From NCBI GenBank assembly GCA_013397695.1, contig VYZI01000239.1, positions 707,912 to 771,911 of the forward strand: DNA of 64,000 nucleotides, written 5' to 3'. A program made the position numbers and the translations under genes. This stretch comes from Centropus unirufus. Lineage: Eukaryota; Chordata; Aves; Cuculiformes; Centropidae. The first letter of the stretch is position 1. Each line of letters opens with the position of its first letter. This document shows positions 36,477 to 50,400 of the stretch, one piece after another. The notes under the pieces were generated by a model. It made no database searches and was not told the DNA's origin. It saw only the letters and a program-made list of their open reading frames with translations.

Positions 36477-37914
36477 TCCTATTGCTGGCAATAGCAGTTT
36501 TCATTTCTAAATTACAGTACCATGAGTGCAGCTTCCTGCACAAGCACCAAGGTGCCTCCTGGCAAAGCATTAAGAATGGGTACAATTGGAAACAAGTAAA
36601 ATGTCAACGATTTCAACTAAAACCCTGCTAATCTTTTTTTTTATGACAGTGAAATTATAAATGGAAATCTGTAGAAATGCACCGATGTTGAGTATGGGCT
36701 GAGTTTCTACATTCTTCCATACTCTTTTGACGCAAAGGAGGAAATGGACTTTCTCACGGTTCGCTTTGAGCTGACTGGGAAATAAAGTCAGGTTTCCTTG
36801 TATGTACTTAAAATGAACACATTTGATATGGAAAATCTGAAGAAAATAGACTCTATACTGCATTCTTATAAAGTCATTTTTCAGGGAAGCAGAGTGGGAA
36901 GCACTGTGAATTGTTTCTCTAGCATTAGTCACATGGGGCAAGTCGAAATTACATTCTAATGCAACTTATAAGTCACATACCTTGCAGCACGTACAAGGAA
37001 TAAGTGCCTGGGAGCATTATGCAGCTAAAGTAGAGCAAAATTATGTCTAAAATCCCAAACATTCTACATTTCATATGATGTTTATGTTAAGTGGAATGCA
37101 AGTGAGTTTTTATATATACTACTTATAATTACTGGCAAATACTTGGGCAATATAAAACTGGACAAGCTCCCTGTTTCAGAACTAGCTCAGGTAAATACTA
37201 GCCTTTTAACAGAACTATATTTTGTTGACTTTTCTCAATAAGGGGAATTCATATTTTCTGTTCCAGATAGGATCTTAGTTTTGGGCTATGCTTGGAGGGA
37301 AAGGCCATAGGACAGAACTATTAGAAGGAAGATCCTAGGAGGTCTGTATTGCTTCCCTGCTGCTCTTTCTGAAGCCTGCAAATGAGCCTGGCAGGAGTGG
37401 AATTGAAGGAGATTTAACTGGAGCTTTGGAAGAGCTTCACAGGGAGATGTGAGCAGCAGTCCCTGGAGCTGCTTTAATTTAGGATGCTGAGTGTACAAAC
37501 CCATCTACCATTTCTGTGTCCAAGAGACGAGACAGGATATTCAGACCTGCTCACTATACCTGTCCTGTTCATCACAGGGCATGAATGTCATAGAATCAGA
37601 ACAAATTTACTTTGCTGAAATAATGCAGAAATTATTTCTGCCTTTTAGTTTGCTATGTGATTATAAATAGAAGTAAATAACTGAGGACTTTAAGAAATTT
37701 GTTTTATAGGATTAGTTTGATAAAGCAGTGGCTAGCCATAGTTCATCATTTGCTGCTTTGCATTTCATTTAAAGGTTCAACCATTTTATTGTACATTCTT
37801 CTGAAAGCATTTGGGCAACACAAAGGTTTCAAACATTCTTTTAGGTATTAGCTAGGAAATGTTAATTTAGTGAATTCTACAGCCTTTATGAATTTTCCTT
37901 TTCATTTATGTTTT

Positions 37915-37919
37915 GATTG
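37915..37919 (+). other. Probable target-site duplication, left copy
   Basis: GATTG directly before the LTR. The base block after the LTR is GATGG, a four-of-five match. Five-base duplications are usual for this type of avian retroviral LTR. Confidence 0.5.
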
Positions 37920-38467
37920 TGTCATGGCTTAACCTGGCAGCTGGCACAAAGAACCACATAGAGCTGAGCCAGCAGCAAAGGACCACATGGCCACTGACTT
38001 GCTCCTTCTCTCTCCTCGAGGAATGAGGAGGGGGCTCAAAAAAAGGGCAGAATTTGTGGATTGAGATAAGAACTTAACGGGGCAACAAAGGAAGAGAAAA
38101 TACAACAATAATAACAGTAAAAAATACATTAAATTGGTTACACATAATGGAAAGTCTCTTACTGACTAGGGAGTGATGCACAACCACTCCCAATCAGGAA
38201 TCTGGAGTAGTGCACTCATGCCACAGGTCAAAAATACCTACACGATGATACCTGAAACTGCCAACCTAGCTCAGCTGTGCCAAGCTGCCAGGAGCCACCC
38301 CACCCCACTGACCATCCCCATTATATACCCTGGACATGACGATGATGACATGGATTATCTCATTGGTCAGCTTCCTCAACTGTGTCCTTCCCCAGCTTCT
38401 TGTCAAAATTAACTCTTTTCCCCACCAAAACTAAATGCATTAATCCCTTCTCAGCCAGACCAGGACA
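37920..38467 (-). mobile_element. Solo LTR of an avian ERVL-type endogenous retrovirus
   Basis: About 548 bases beginning TGTCATGGCTTAACC and ending AGACCAGGACA, so it has TG...CA ends. On the + strand it shows the reversed features of the common avian LTR family: the AACC(x)nGGCAGC opening, GGATTGAGATAAGAACTTAA, an AATAATAACA-type tract, and TTAACTCT near the far end. The orientation is therefore minus. Nothing resembling gag, pol or env lies beside it, so it is a solo LTR left by recombination between two LTRs. It is moderately diverged, which suggests an old insertion. LTRs can carry promoter activity; nothing here shows that this one does. Confidence 0.82.
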
Positions 38468-38472
38468 GATGG
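38468..38472 (+). other. Probable target-site duplication, right copy
   Basis: GATGG directly after the LTR, paired with GATTG at its left edge. One mismatch is expected for an old insertion. Confidence 0.5.
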
Positions 38473-41400
38473 TAATGTTGAACTCTGAGCAAAGTAATCA
38501 TGGAAGAGGTTTCCAAATTTATGATATATATTTAATGCCAGTTTTTTCTTTATCCTAAGTAGATGGAGCAGCAGTCATAATAATGACATTTTAATTAGTT
38601 TTCATGGCTCTAAGCAGTGTATTCAAATAGGTTTGGGATTTCTTTGTGAGCAATATTTGATGGTGACAGTTTCACAACAGCAGTTACAAACATGTCTTAT
38701 TTCAATGTATAGGAAGAACTGAATTTCATTAGGGACACCTCAGCTTTAGGAAAAGCTTTGAGGTCCCACAGGGTAAAGATCTCATGTTGTGTAGAAAAGC
38801 AGTACCAAAAGATGTTCATGAAAGTATTCTTTTTACATTAGTTTGTATGTACACATAGCATAAACAAGTGTAATCTGACATTCTGATTAGCACAGTGCAA
38901 CATTACAACTACAGGTATTTACAATATATCATGGGAAGGAGATATTTTAACTGTAGGTTTCTTTCACTGCGTTGTAACTTCTGAGTATGCATCACATGTT
39001 TTCAATAATTTTCAACACAATCATTAAAGATAGGGACATTTTCTTTTTGTACTTTTTGTCTTTTATTCCTTCTTAATTTTTTTTTTTTAAAGAGGGAGGG
39101 TTTGAGGGAAGTTAAAATACCTACATATTTCTGTACCTCCAGGAGTTGAATTTTTTACACTGCCAAAAGACTAATGATAAGATCCCAGGAGCTGGAAAGA
39201 GTAGAAGATTGCATAAGGAAACAAAGACTGATAGTGAGAATTAGTCACGGTCTCATTGAAATGAGGCAGAAATGATCACACATTTGTCAGAAGCTCTCAT
39301 CCCTCGTTGTTGTGCAGCAGGACTACATGCACATCACTTCAGACAATAACGACTTCCAGTACATACTTATTAGATACAATATTACCATTTTGTACCTATT
39401 GAAGGGCAAGAGATTGACAGAAAAAAAAAAAACCTTTAAATTCCTCATACTTGATCTCAGGAGGCTAATGTAAATTATTTTTCTCCTTTTCTCCTCTTTT
39501 TACCACTTACTTTCACCCATTCTGTTTCTTTCTCTATTTAAAGAAACAGATCCCTGTGTGATATTTGCAGTACAGGTTCATTAATACAGCTGTCTTGGCA
39601 TCCCTTGGTGCTGTGCTTTACTCTGCACTTCCCAGGCTGAACTGTGGTTCCTGCATGCTGATATCCAGGCTACAGCAGAGCAGACATTGATTCAAGCCAG
39701 CTCACACTTGCATCGCCTTTCCCCTTCATCCGTTTCTAAGCAGTGGCACCAAGCTCCTTGAAGCGGAGTCAGAAGGGAAGTGAATGCAAATGAGATTCGA
39801 GAAACATGTAAGGCTTGCCTGGTATTTTTCAGAGGGCATCACAAACCTTTCTCATTAGGCATGTGATCAAAATGGAACCTGATGGCTTTCTCAGAGAATT
39901 AATAGGAGTTTCAGCTCTGTGCACTAAGTCTGATCATGAACCACGAATGTGGCCAGACCTTGTGTTCAAATCATCTTTAGTAATGTAAGTCAAGTAAATA
40001 CAGGATTGATCTCTCTGCATTTAAGAAGGTTCATTTGTCTGGAGTTTGTCTATGTTACTGAGGCAAAAAGAGCCAAAAGCAGCGCTTGTGTGCTTCATGC
40101 TGTATCTTTCTCTCAGAAAGCGGTATTTTCTACCTACAAACTATCTGGTCTGAAACTGATTCTATAGGGATGTTGTCTTACACTCAGGAGATTTGCTTGC
40201 TCGGGACCACCTGCTAATATAAGCATGAAAATGCTACCTGTTCTCTTTTCTGCCAGTTTGGCCCAAGAATACCTACACTCCAAAGAGAGTGAGGGCTGGG
40301 CTCTTTATCGACTCATCAATCATGGACAGGATGCTAACTAATTTCCATTATGGTGTCCATCTGTGCACCCTGTTCTGCAGGGACAAAGAGCTGTTCGGTA
40401 ATTATGGATAGACCCTTAATTATACCTGAGCAACTTTGTGAACAGAGTAGGGATATGCAGATCAAACTTTGCTAATCATTGAACTAGCCATAGGCTTCAC
40501 AGCTGGTGATTAATTTTGAGCCAAGAAATGCTACCTATGTTACCCTGGGCAGTGTGTATAGTAAGGAGGGGAAGAAAAAGTTTTGGGTTTTTTTGACTAA
40601 ACAAAATAAAATACCTAATTTTGAAAGTCAGTGTTGAGAATGAAAGCACTCGCCAAAGAAAACTGTGGAAAAATAAACGAACAGGTTGGTATAGTTGCAA
40701 GTTAAATTAAATCCCTGAAGAGCCTTTTATATATAATGTATCAAATTATTTTGAGTAATTGAAAGACTGATGGCATAGAGATGCCAGAAGAACATCTAGG
40801 ATTTCCACAGGATTTTCTCCCCTCATGTGTCCTTTTACCTAAATGTCTGGGGGAAGTGAAGGTCTTGAACCCTTGTATGATCATGTAATCTAAAGCCTTT
40901 ATTGCCATTTAAGTGAAAACATGTGCGGTGTACATAGCATTTGTTCTCCCAGAGGAATTGTAAAATACATTTTTAGTTGAGGTGAAAACTGTTGTAGGTT
41001 ACTAAAGGCCAAATTGCAGCTACCTGAATCATACCTAATCTGCAGGAATCACAGAGGAGCTATGTATTTCAGCAATGTCACTCGAGGTACCTTTACAATT
41101 TGTGAGAAGAAGGTTAAAGTCAGACCCTCAGGAATAAAGGGTTCAAAGAGCTAAAACAATGAGTCAAAAGCTCATTTGGAAAGATCTCTCTTTAAAAATA
41201 GTGTCATAAAAGCCTACATTTATTAATATAGCATTTGGGGGTTTTGGAATGTGTATCAGGGAGCTAGGGTTATTGCAAAGGAGGTTTATGCAATATTAGA
41301 CTCTGAAAATTACGGGTATAAGTTTACTTAGACATACAGGCAGGTATGCACTATGAACATGATTTGAGGTTATTTAGTAACAGCAGTTGTTGATATTGCA

Positions 41401-44400
41401 GTAGCCCTGAAAGATTTCAACAGGGATTGCCACCATGCACACTGAAAGAATTATATGAAAGTGTTAAGACCCAAAGGGACAAACAAAATATGGATGAAAT
41501 ATGTGAACACAGTGAAATGTCACAGCTTGAATTGTGTCCTCTGAACACTATATCCCAGTTCTGCAGTCAAATTAACCCTAGAAAATCCAAACTGCAGTCA
41601 GCTGCTAGGAGGATGTAACCATCTGCTTGTGCTATCTGGACTTTGAGCTAAGGTCATTATTTTGAAGATTTGTCTCTGTTACTAATAGCACTTATTCCTA
41701 CAACATCAGCTTTATAAATGCAGTCTATTTTCCATCATCCATCATTTTACTCTTTGATTTCATTCTCACAGGTTTTCATTCTCTTCCTACTGTCAGTTCT
41801 ACTTTCTGATTTCAGATGCTACAACAGGACTTTTTAAAAAATTCTATTATTTCAATAATTACAGTGTAATGAAAAGACAGCATGTTTTTATGTAGTTTGG
41901 AAAGAAAAATAGTTACCACGTTCTTTTTTTTTTTCATTTAATGCACATCCCATCCCTCCATTTATGCACAATCTCTGTTGATAAGACTGATGAAGGTGTC
42001 TGTTGCTCTTCTTTGTTTTATTTATAATTCCATTAAAGAGTTGCTGTAATGAAAGCAGCAGTTTCAAAACTCAGGGCTAATATATCAGCTTGGCTTTAAT
42101 TTATGATTTTTGCTTTCATACAGAGGTTATGGCAAAGTGTGTCACATTTCCTAAAATGATTCCTTTTTTTACCGGCTAGTGATTATTTGCTATGCCAGGT
42201 AGAAAGGAGGTATTGCCAGAAAGATTGATTATAAGCTCCTGGTGGACCCTGGTCCCAGTTTTGTCTCAGACTTATACTTAGATGTCAAAGCAAATTGTAC
42301 TGATTTTCTCTGTCAGTGCCCTCCTGTATGTAATGTGGAATTTGGATAACCATATTCAACTTAAATGGAGTCATTAGACTTAAGATCTATAACTTTGTGC
42401 TGTGATTCTCAGAAAGTGCAGTGAAGACTTAAATCTGGGACTGGGGTAACTAAGCAGTGTTTTTCCTAGTTTCTAGAGTGGAAAAGAACTCGGAAGAGCA
42501 AAAAAGCCCAGCAGTCCTAGCACTTTATGGAAGTTTTCAAAGCAGTGCAAATCTGTTTACAAAGACTACGAGCTGCTTGAGTATGAAGACAATTCTTCCA
42601 TGAATGACTGTCACTTTCTTCAAACCTTTTCATACGACCAGAATGGTTTGGAGGAGACATTTTAGGGCCCGAAAACTAAAAAATATTTAAAGTATAACAA
42701 TTCTATACTAGCAATATTTTTGTGCTATATTCACAGTTTGTTCTTTGTCTTGCAATATCCCAGCCCATGGGTCTGTGTCAAACATGAACAAAGAAGCTGG
42801 ATACCATGATGGTGCAAATATATATGTCACCCAGACTGAATAATCTCTTCTGCCTGACCGGGCTCAACACTAGAAGTAAAAGCCTGCAATGTGCAAAACA
42901 TAACCTAATGGCATGAAGTTCTTCTTTTTGGTTACTGGTGTTTTACATAAGCAGACTTGAAAGAGACCAATATCATATTGCACAACTTTTCCCATGAGGA
43001 ACCTATCAAGTTGATAGTTTCTAGGCAATGCTTTCCAGAAACCACAGATAATATGATCTCTGGATAGTATGGATGGGGTATTATAATCAAATTTAAATAA
43101 TATGTCTCCAGACAGTTCAGCAGCACCTGTGATACTAAAAACATCTATTCGTATTCCACACTTCAGGTTTTTGTCAGTTTGATGGGCTGCATGTTCCATC
43201 ATTCTGACATAGTTAAACAGGTCTCAATGTGACTCAGTGGAACAACGAGTATTAGCTGCTGGGACTGAAGAGTTAGCTAAACCATCACTTATCAATCTAT
43301 TTAAAACTAAGCGTATAAAGACAGTTTGCTAATTATCTGGATTAAATGGGTTATCTGAATACTTGTAATTATTTATAACTAAAAAGAAATGCATTATTTC
43401 AATCAACACATTCCCATTTATTCAGATATGCTCAGGAACTATTCATGTTGAACTGAATCAACAACCCTGTCTGAATGTTCAATACTCCCATTAAGTCACT
43501 GTGCAAGTCGACAATATTCGACTACAGTACACAAGATTTTATGAACCAGGTTCAATGAAACAATTACACCTATTTACAATATTCAAAAAAGGAACCTCAG
43601 GGAAATTACAGTATGTCATGATGGAATAGAAGAGTCATCAAAGGCTCAGATAGACAGATGCAGTTGTACACTTCTAGATAGATAGATATGATTTCTACAA
43701 GTCATTGACTTTATTGAGAACTGCACAGAAACTCTCTAACCTCCCAGAGCATAACCACAGCACAGAAAGTCTGTCAGGCTCAGATCATGTTTCTGGTAGG
43801 CAGTCTCATCAATTAGATACAAGGCACAAGTGTTTGGTATTGCTTCAGTGTGTCCAGCTCTGTTCTCCAGAGACAGCTGGCACTGGCCCTAAGTGTCAGA
43901 AGCTGACTACTTCTTGAGCTGTCTCCTCTATGATTTAGAGAGGAAGGCAAGTCTTCATATAAATTCTTTCTTCCTTTTAGTCTTCAGCTTAATTAGCAAT
44001 GCGATAATTCCATCCTTAAAATTTTTTTTGGCCACTCAAATTATACTACTCCTTTTTTTCCCTCTCTCTTTTAAAAAAATAGCGCCATGCAAAGAACTAT
44101 GTCAAAGGGAAAAAAATGCATCACAAATTGCAAAAATATAAGCTGGTCTTATTAAGGACAAAAAGATAATGCAGTCAGATTTCATTATGCATATGTTATA
44201 AGAGTAATCGCTTTTTGCAGTTGCAAGGCATTCTATTTGCATGCTGGAGATATTCATGGAGACACAGTGCATAACAAACTGTCTCTCAGCAAAAGAAAAA
44301 TTGTCTGAAACCATTGCCACCATGTTAATTCAGACAATAAAGATGTAATTAAATGTCTTTAACTGCCTTCCTTTTAACCATCTCTCACTCAAATTACTTT

Positions 44401-47400
44401 CCCCCATTAATCATTTTTACCCTTATTGTAATTGTATCAGTCTTGGAAATGTTCATGTTTAGTGGGCTCATTTTGACTAGGAACAGTCCTTGAAAAAATG
44501 GGAGGCTGTGCTTCCTGACTTTGTGATGAGGTTAGGAGATAGACTGTAAGAGGCATAATGTTGAGAGTAGAATGAAGAAATGAAAATAGCCTTAGGATTC
44601 AATATCACTGAGCCTGGAAAATAACATTAGGAAAATGTGTGGCTGGGGAAAAATCCACAAGAGCTGGAAATCACTCAGTTCAGTATGATAAAAACCACTA
44701 TCAGATGATGATCAGATCAAAAAAAAGCTAATAGAAATCAAATTCCCCTCTTACTACCTTCTAAGTCCTCATGTAAGCTGTCCATCCTCCCTTCTTCCAT
44801 CCTTTCCTCACTCCCTCCTTTCATCTCAGGTGTTGATGCACTTTCGACAGTGCGCATACTGGGGCAGGAAGAAGGGCCTACGAGTCTATTGCTCTTAGTC
44901 CTGTTCTGGCTTTCCTGGCCATGCTCCTGGAGCTGGCTAATGATTGCAAGCTGCATATAGTGAATGAAAAAGAGGTTTCTTGTTTTTAAAAACAAATAAT
45001 CTGGTGCTGGAAATGAGATCTTGAAAGCAATGGGTAGAATAGGTAAAATGATAGGAAACCAACCAAAAGAGGACATGAAATGGAGGTGGTGAGCCAGAGT
45101 CCAGGATAGATTTTGAGAAACAGATAATACAACCTGCAGCTGGAAGTTTGCTTCTGAAGGAGAATGAATGCAGCATGAAAGCAGCATGAAAGCAGCTAAA
45201 CAAGCATACATCACCAGTGTTTGTACCCTGCATTCACCAGGGTCTGAACAATTCCCTGGGAATGCACCACATGTCTAAAACAGGCCTGTTTCCTGATCCA
45301 GGGCTCACATCTGCAGAGATGTTTGGGTAATTTATTCCTGTTTAAGAACTTACCCACCCAAATTAGTAGCAATTCATGGAAAGTTATCTAGCCTGAGCAG
45401 TGGGCAGAGCTCTGATTTGGAGTCTTTCATTAAAATGAAAAAGATATTAAATGTTTACATAGGAATTTAGTGCCTCAATCTCTCCAAATACTTTTCTGTT
45501 CTGAGAGAGAATCCTGCCTTCTGTGGCACCTAGATTGCTGCTGGTTTAATCCAAAGATTGAAGATGTTTGAATAAGAGCTAAAATAATGATAGGGGAGGA
45601 TTCTTTCTTTAAACTTCAAAGATTGAGAATGTAATGGGTAATATCAAAATAGGTGTAAAGAATTCCTGTAATTGACTTTGTACTCTGGCAGTCATGAATA
45701 AAGAAATAACAGCAAAATTAGGGTAGCTATTGAGTAAAATGCTTACTTTACCTGAACAGTTTTGAATATGATATAGTGCCATGTGTTTCTACCACTGTGA
45801 TATGCATGTTACAATGTGGTATTCTTCTCTGTATACTCAATTTTGGCACTGCTTTTGTCTCCATATACTCAAATGTCATCACCCCCCAGTGGACAACATC
45901 ACAATGGCATGTTGGAGATAAAGAATAGAATATGAATGAGAAACACTATAACCTTATAGGAAAAATACAGACAGCATCGAATCTCTTGTCCAGTTTACAA
46001 TGTAGATGGATATTTTTGTCTTATGCTTACAAATTCACATAAATATTTATTTCTGCAGACTGTGGTTTTCTTTCACACTAAAAGCTCTCAGAACATCTCT
46101 TCAGATGTTTTTCTTCAGGCCTTCCATTGTAATGAAATCAGTAGGCTTGCTAATCTCTTAACATTATTTAAATCATACAGATGCTTCCCATGGTACTTAC
46201 AAGACAGTGAGTGCTGATTTTGCTTATAATAACCAATGCATAGAGGGCCTGCCCATTAGGGATGGTCAGGAAATGCATACTGTAGGTTGTAGGTATTAAT
46301 AATGGCTTCCATGTACTAACACACAATGCTATCTTTTCCACTTTTGATCACTATGAGTATTTGGTTAGAATTAGCAGAACTGTATTTCTGTTGCGAAACT
46401 GCTAATGTCAGTGCTATTGCAATGCAATAATTTTTTTGCAGAAGAAAATTATTCTTCCATATACTGAAATTATTGTGTATGAGAACAGCTGGTAATAAAA
46501 AAATCCTTCCTGCCACTACAAACCAAGGGTGAAGTCAATGAACCTTTCCTGAACTACTAAACTAAGAACTAGTTTATACTCTCAGCAAAGGTTATCTTTT
46601 GCACTGTGCTCCCTAGAAAGGCAAACTTATAGTGGCTATTAAGTTTGTGACCAATTGTCCTTAAATAGTTGATTATTTTGATGCATGGAGAGGAAGGGTA
46701 ACAGTGTAAGCATGTACTTCTGTCCAGGCTTTAGGAGTGGAAGGAGATCCTAATAAAATTTCTTCCTTCTTCTTCCTAATGGGCCTGAAACTCTGGAAGA
46801 AAGCAACATTTGGAATGGTACAATTTAAAAAAAAGTTATAAAGATAAGTTCTGTGATCAAGGTTCTCAGTTGAATTGGCACTTTAAGATTTATCAGCCCA
46901 GAACATTTAAATAACTTACATCAGGTCCCCCAAAGTGGCCAGGCTGCATACACTGTGGAAAATTTTATATGGGTTGGTCGTTTGTGGCTCTTTAACATGT
47001 TTTCAGACATCTCTCTCTGAGATGCAAATATTTTCCTTCTTTGTACTTGTGAATATAATTCTTATCTGAATTCAATGTATTTAAAAAAAAAAGAAAAGAC
47101 CCACCATGTTTACTGGTCTTGAAATACAGGAAAAACAGACTAATAAACCCATATTTCAGAAATGTATTCCACCACTTAGATGATTTTCATTAAACTGGCT
47201 CCTTCGATAAATAGATTCCAAGAATAGGAATTAGGAACCTAATTAAGGCTTGTTGTTCTGAGACTTTTGTTTTCTTGATCCTCCTGCTCATCGGGAATCC
47301 ATGTATAGGAACATGTCTTTGAGGGTGATGAGCATGCTAGGTGCATTAGAAAGCACGCACGAGAAAATACTGCTTAGGGTGTCTAACAAGTTTTTTTATT

Positions 47401-50400
47401 ATTGTAGTAAATTTGTTTCTATGGAAAACTTTCTAAGCAGGCACCATAAATTTTAGATTGTTAGTGGAGAAGGGTAATGAGTAAAATATCCGATTTTTGA
47501 TTTGTACCTTTCTTCCACCTGCTTTTTTTTTGGTGTTGATTGTGTATCGATGTATTCATAGAGCATTCAAGAGCAGCAGCAAAAGTGGGATGAACTGTCC
47601 TTTTCCATGTCCTTCAGCCTCTCTGGGACTAAAGGAACAATTTGGTGTCCTGTGCCCAGCACAACTAAGAAGGTGTGGAGCTAAGTGACTTCTAAAGACT
47701 GGAGCTCCTCTCCTGGTAGTGGTTGCTTGACAGTACTTTTGCACCTCGGGTAGCACTGCAAAAAAAATTATAGAACATGAAGAACACTAAAGAAACATGA
47801 CAATTAATGAATGTTGTGCAGAAAAGTCATGTAGATAATTTTTTGTGATAAAATTGAAGGGTTTATTTTATTCGGTTTGGGGGTGATTTTAAGAAATTAA
47901 GTTTAAAGAAAAAAATACACTTCTATACAGCCATAAGGTTGTATGTTTAAATGCTTCTTATGGTCTGCACAGACCTCCTGAGCTTCAGTCTTCCAGTTTA
48001 TATTATCTCAGGAAATGCTATGTCAGGTATAATTTATCAGTGTGACTTTTGCTCCTGTATCAGACTGGCACATTTATCCACACATGCACACCATGCACCT
48101 AGCAACAGAATTCCCTGCCATTCACTCTATCTCACAGAGAGAGATGATCCAGACAGGGTATTTCCATGCTGCCGCTGGACAAGCCCAGGAAGCAGATTAT
48201 GAATCTGAGAGCTGAAATCAGCCCCAGAGTTCCTCCTTCTGCTCCAGGAAGGGAGTTGGCTGTTGGAGAATGCCACCTGCTGCTCCAGCCAACCTCAAGC
48301 CAGTCTCCTTCCACTCCAGCTGTCTCCTATCCATGTTTCACAGACCTTCCTCTTTTGCACAGTACTAGGTGATCATTTTGTCCTTGTTCATTAAATATAT
48401 CTGTAATGTCTACAAAGAAACCAGAAACTCTGTATTTTTACTGGGCTTTGTAGTTATTGCAGGGCAGCAAGCACAAGCGCTTGTCAGGGGCTGCACGCAG
48501 TCTTTACTGCAGAGAAATTATAATGTGGTTTGAGATACAGTGGTTGAAAACCACCAGAAAAGCAGAGCAAAAGAGAAACACTGAAGGAAGATTGGGAAAA
48601 GAGTACTGAGTATCAGCACTGACATGGGGCAGCATGGCAGAGGGCAAGACATGGACAGTCAAGACTTATTACTGGCAGAGCAAGGAGTGTCAGAGGACAC
48701 AAGAACAACTAGTGCTCTATGCTGAAGGTCAGACCCTCTTCCTTTATTTGTTCAGTACAATCTGTGAGATATAGTGCCACACCAATTACCCACTGATCAT
48801 CCTTGGGTGAAGAGTGCAGCTTCCCAGTAATCTGTTTGGACAGTCACCAGAGACATCTTCAGCAGGCTTTGAACTCGCTGTGCCTGATTCCTCAGCTCTG
48901 GACCCCAGAGCTCGCAGCTTTTAGCAACATCTCTTGTCTTTAAAAGACCGGCAGGCAGCTACTGCAGGCATTCATTTCTAAAGCATAGAGAAGACAAACT
49001 GACAAGCTTGTACTTCCGCAAGTACCATGGGGGCTCAGAAGGGATAGAAGCACGGTGCAGAGAGACACACGACTCTTCTGTAGGCAATGGCACAGAGCCA
49101 CAGGGAGAGCTGCTCCACAGAAAGCAGCAAGGAGGCTAAGGCTGACCAGACCATTCCTTACTGCCCTCCTTATTCACAACTAAGTAGGGGCTACAGACCT
49201 GGCAAGTTATTTCCAGCCCCTGTGTAACCAGATTTGCAAAATGCTCGAAAGACATTCACAGGGAATGACATACACAGGATGGATATCTGATGTAGCAGTG
49301 CAGTAAATTTTCCATTCTTTTGCTATTTGAACAGATGAGAAGAAAGATCTAATCTAAAAAACTAAACTGTTAGTTGATGCTTCCTTAGATACGAAGGCAA
49401 AACTTGCATCTGCTTGCCTTTCCTTTTACAAAAGCTTGTACCCTGCTGCCATCTGATGGAGAATTTTTTAAAAAGGCAGAATGGATCAGGTTTCTAGATG
49501 GTGTTAGAGCAAAGAAATTTGGATTCTGCAAGATGCCAAAGTTCAGCAATCATATAAGAAAATAAAAGTTCAATATTAGATTTCTGGAGTCACCTCCTTG
49601 TCTTTTTTATTCCTTCTGAAAACCTATCCATGTTGATTATTTTCATCATTAACTTCCAGCACTTGAAGAAAAATTAATAGTATTGCAGCAATACCGCAAG
49701 TATGCATTATTCTTCCTTCTGAAATACAGAGCTGGTTTAGAGTTGATGTTTGATCTGCCACAGTTCTGCACAAACTCTAGGAGGAGGAAATAAAGTAAAG
49801 CAACCATGAAACAGAAGGTGTTGTCATTCCTACTTGTGCTCCATTTGATGTCAATGAGAAAGTTGCTATCAAATATTTAGAACAGGTATTTTCAGTCCCT
49901 TATCTGGCTTACAAAAGTGGTACAAATGGTGACAAAGATCAGCAGCTAGCAAATTGAAAGTACTGCAGATAGGGTGTTCTCTTAAACCACTGGTCCCAAG
50001 AGATGATCTTCATAAATAATGGTTTTGTTTACTAAGGTATGATATTTTCAGTCTCCAGTAGCAGCAGTGGATATTTTTGTTCCATTGCCCTACAATGCAT
50101 ATTGTGAAAATAAAATGAAATCCCACACTCTAAAGAGTCAGTAGCCCACATTTGCTTTTGTCTGCCTTCTTTTAGAAAAAAAAATAAAGGTTGTGTGTTT
50201 GTTTGAGTTTCATTTAAGGAGTACCAGCTGCGTCTGCATTTAAATATTGTTTGCAAAACAAGCCAGCCCTGATGTTTAACACCCTGACGATCTCTAATGT
50301 CTTTTATTTAAGTAATAAATCAGTGTTTCATTTCATGGCATTACGCTTTACCCAAGAGAGTCATTTAGCAGGTCAGTTTTAGAGTAGTGATAAAAGTTGG

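Noticed and set aside
36184..36585. 133-codon minus-strand open frame
   Set aside because: It is the antisense of the CR1 3' end at 35658-36476 and not a gene.
43673..43689. Short TAGA run
   Set aside because: Only about four units; too short to call a microsatellite.
48420..49250. Moderately GC-rich stretch that could be a divergent LTR or repeat
   Set aside because: No TG...CA ends, target duplication or known motif order could be found.
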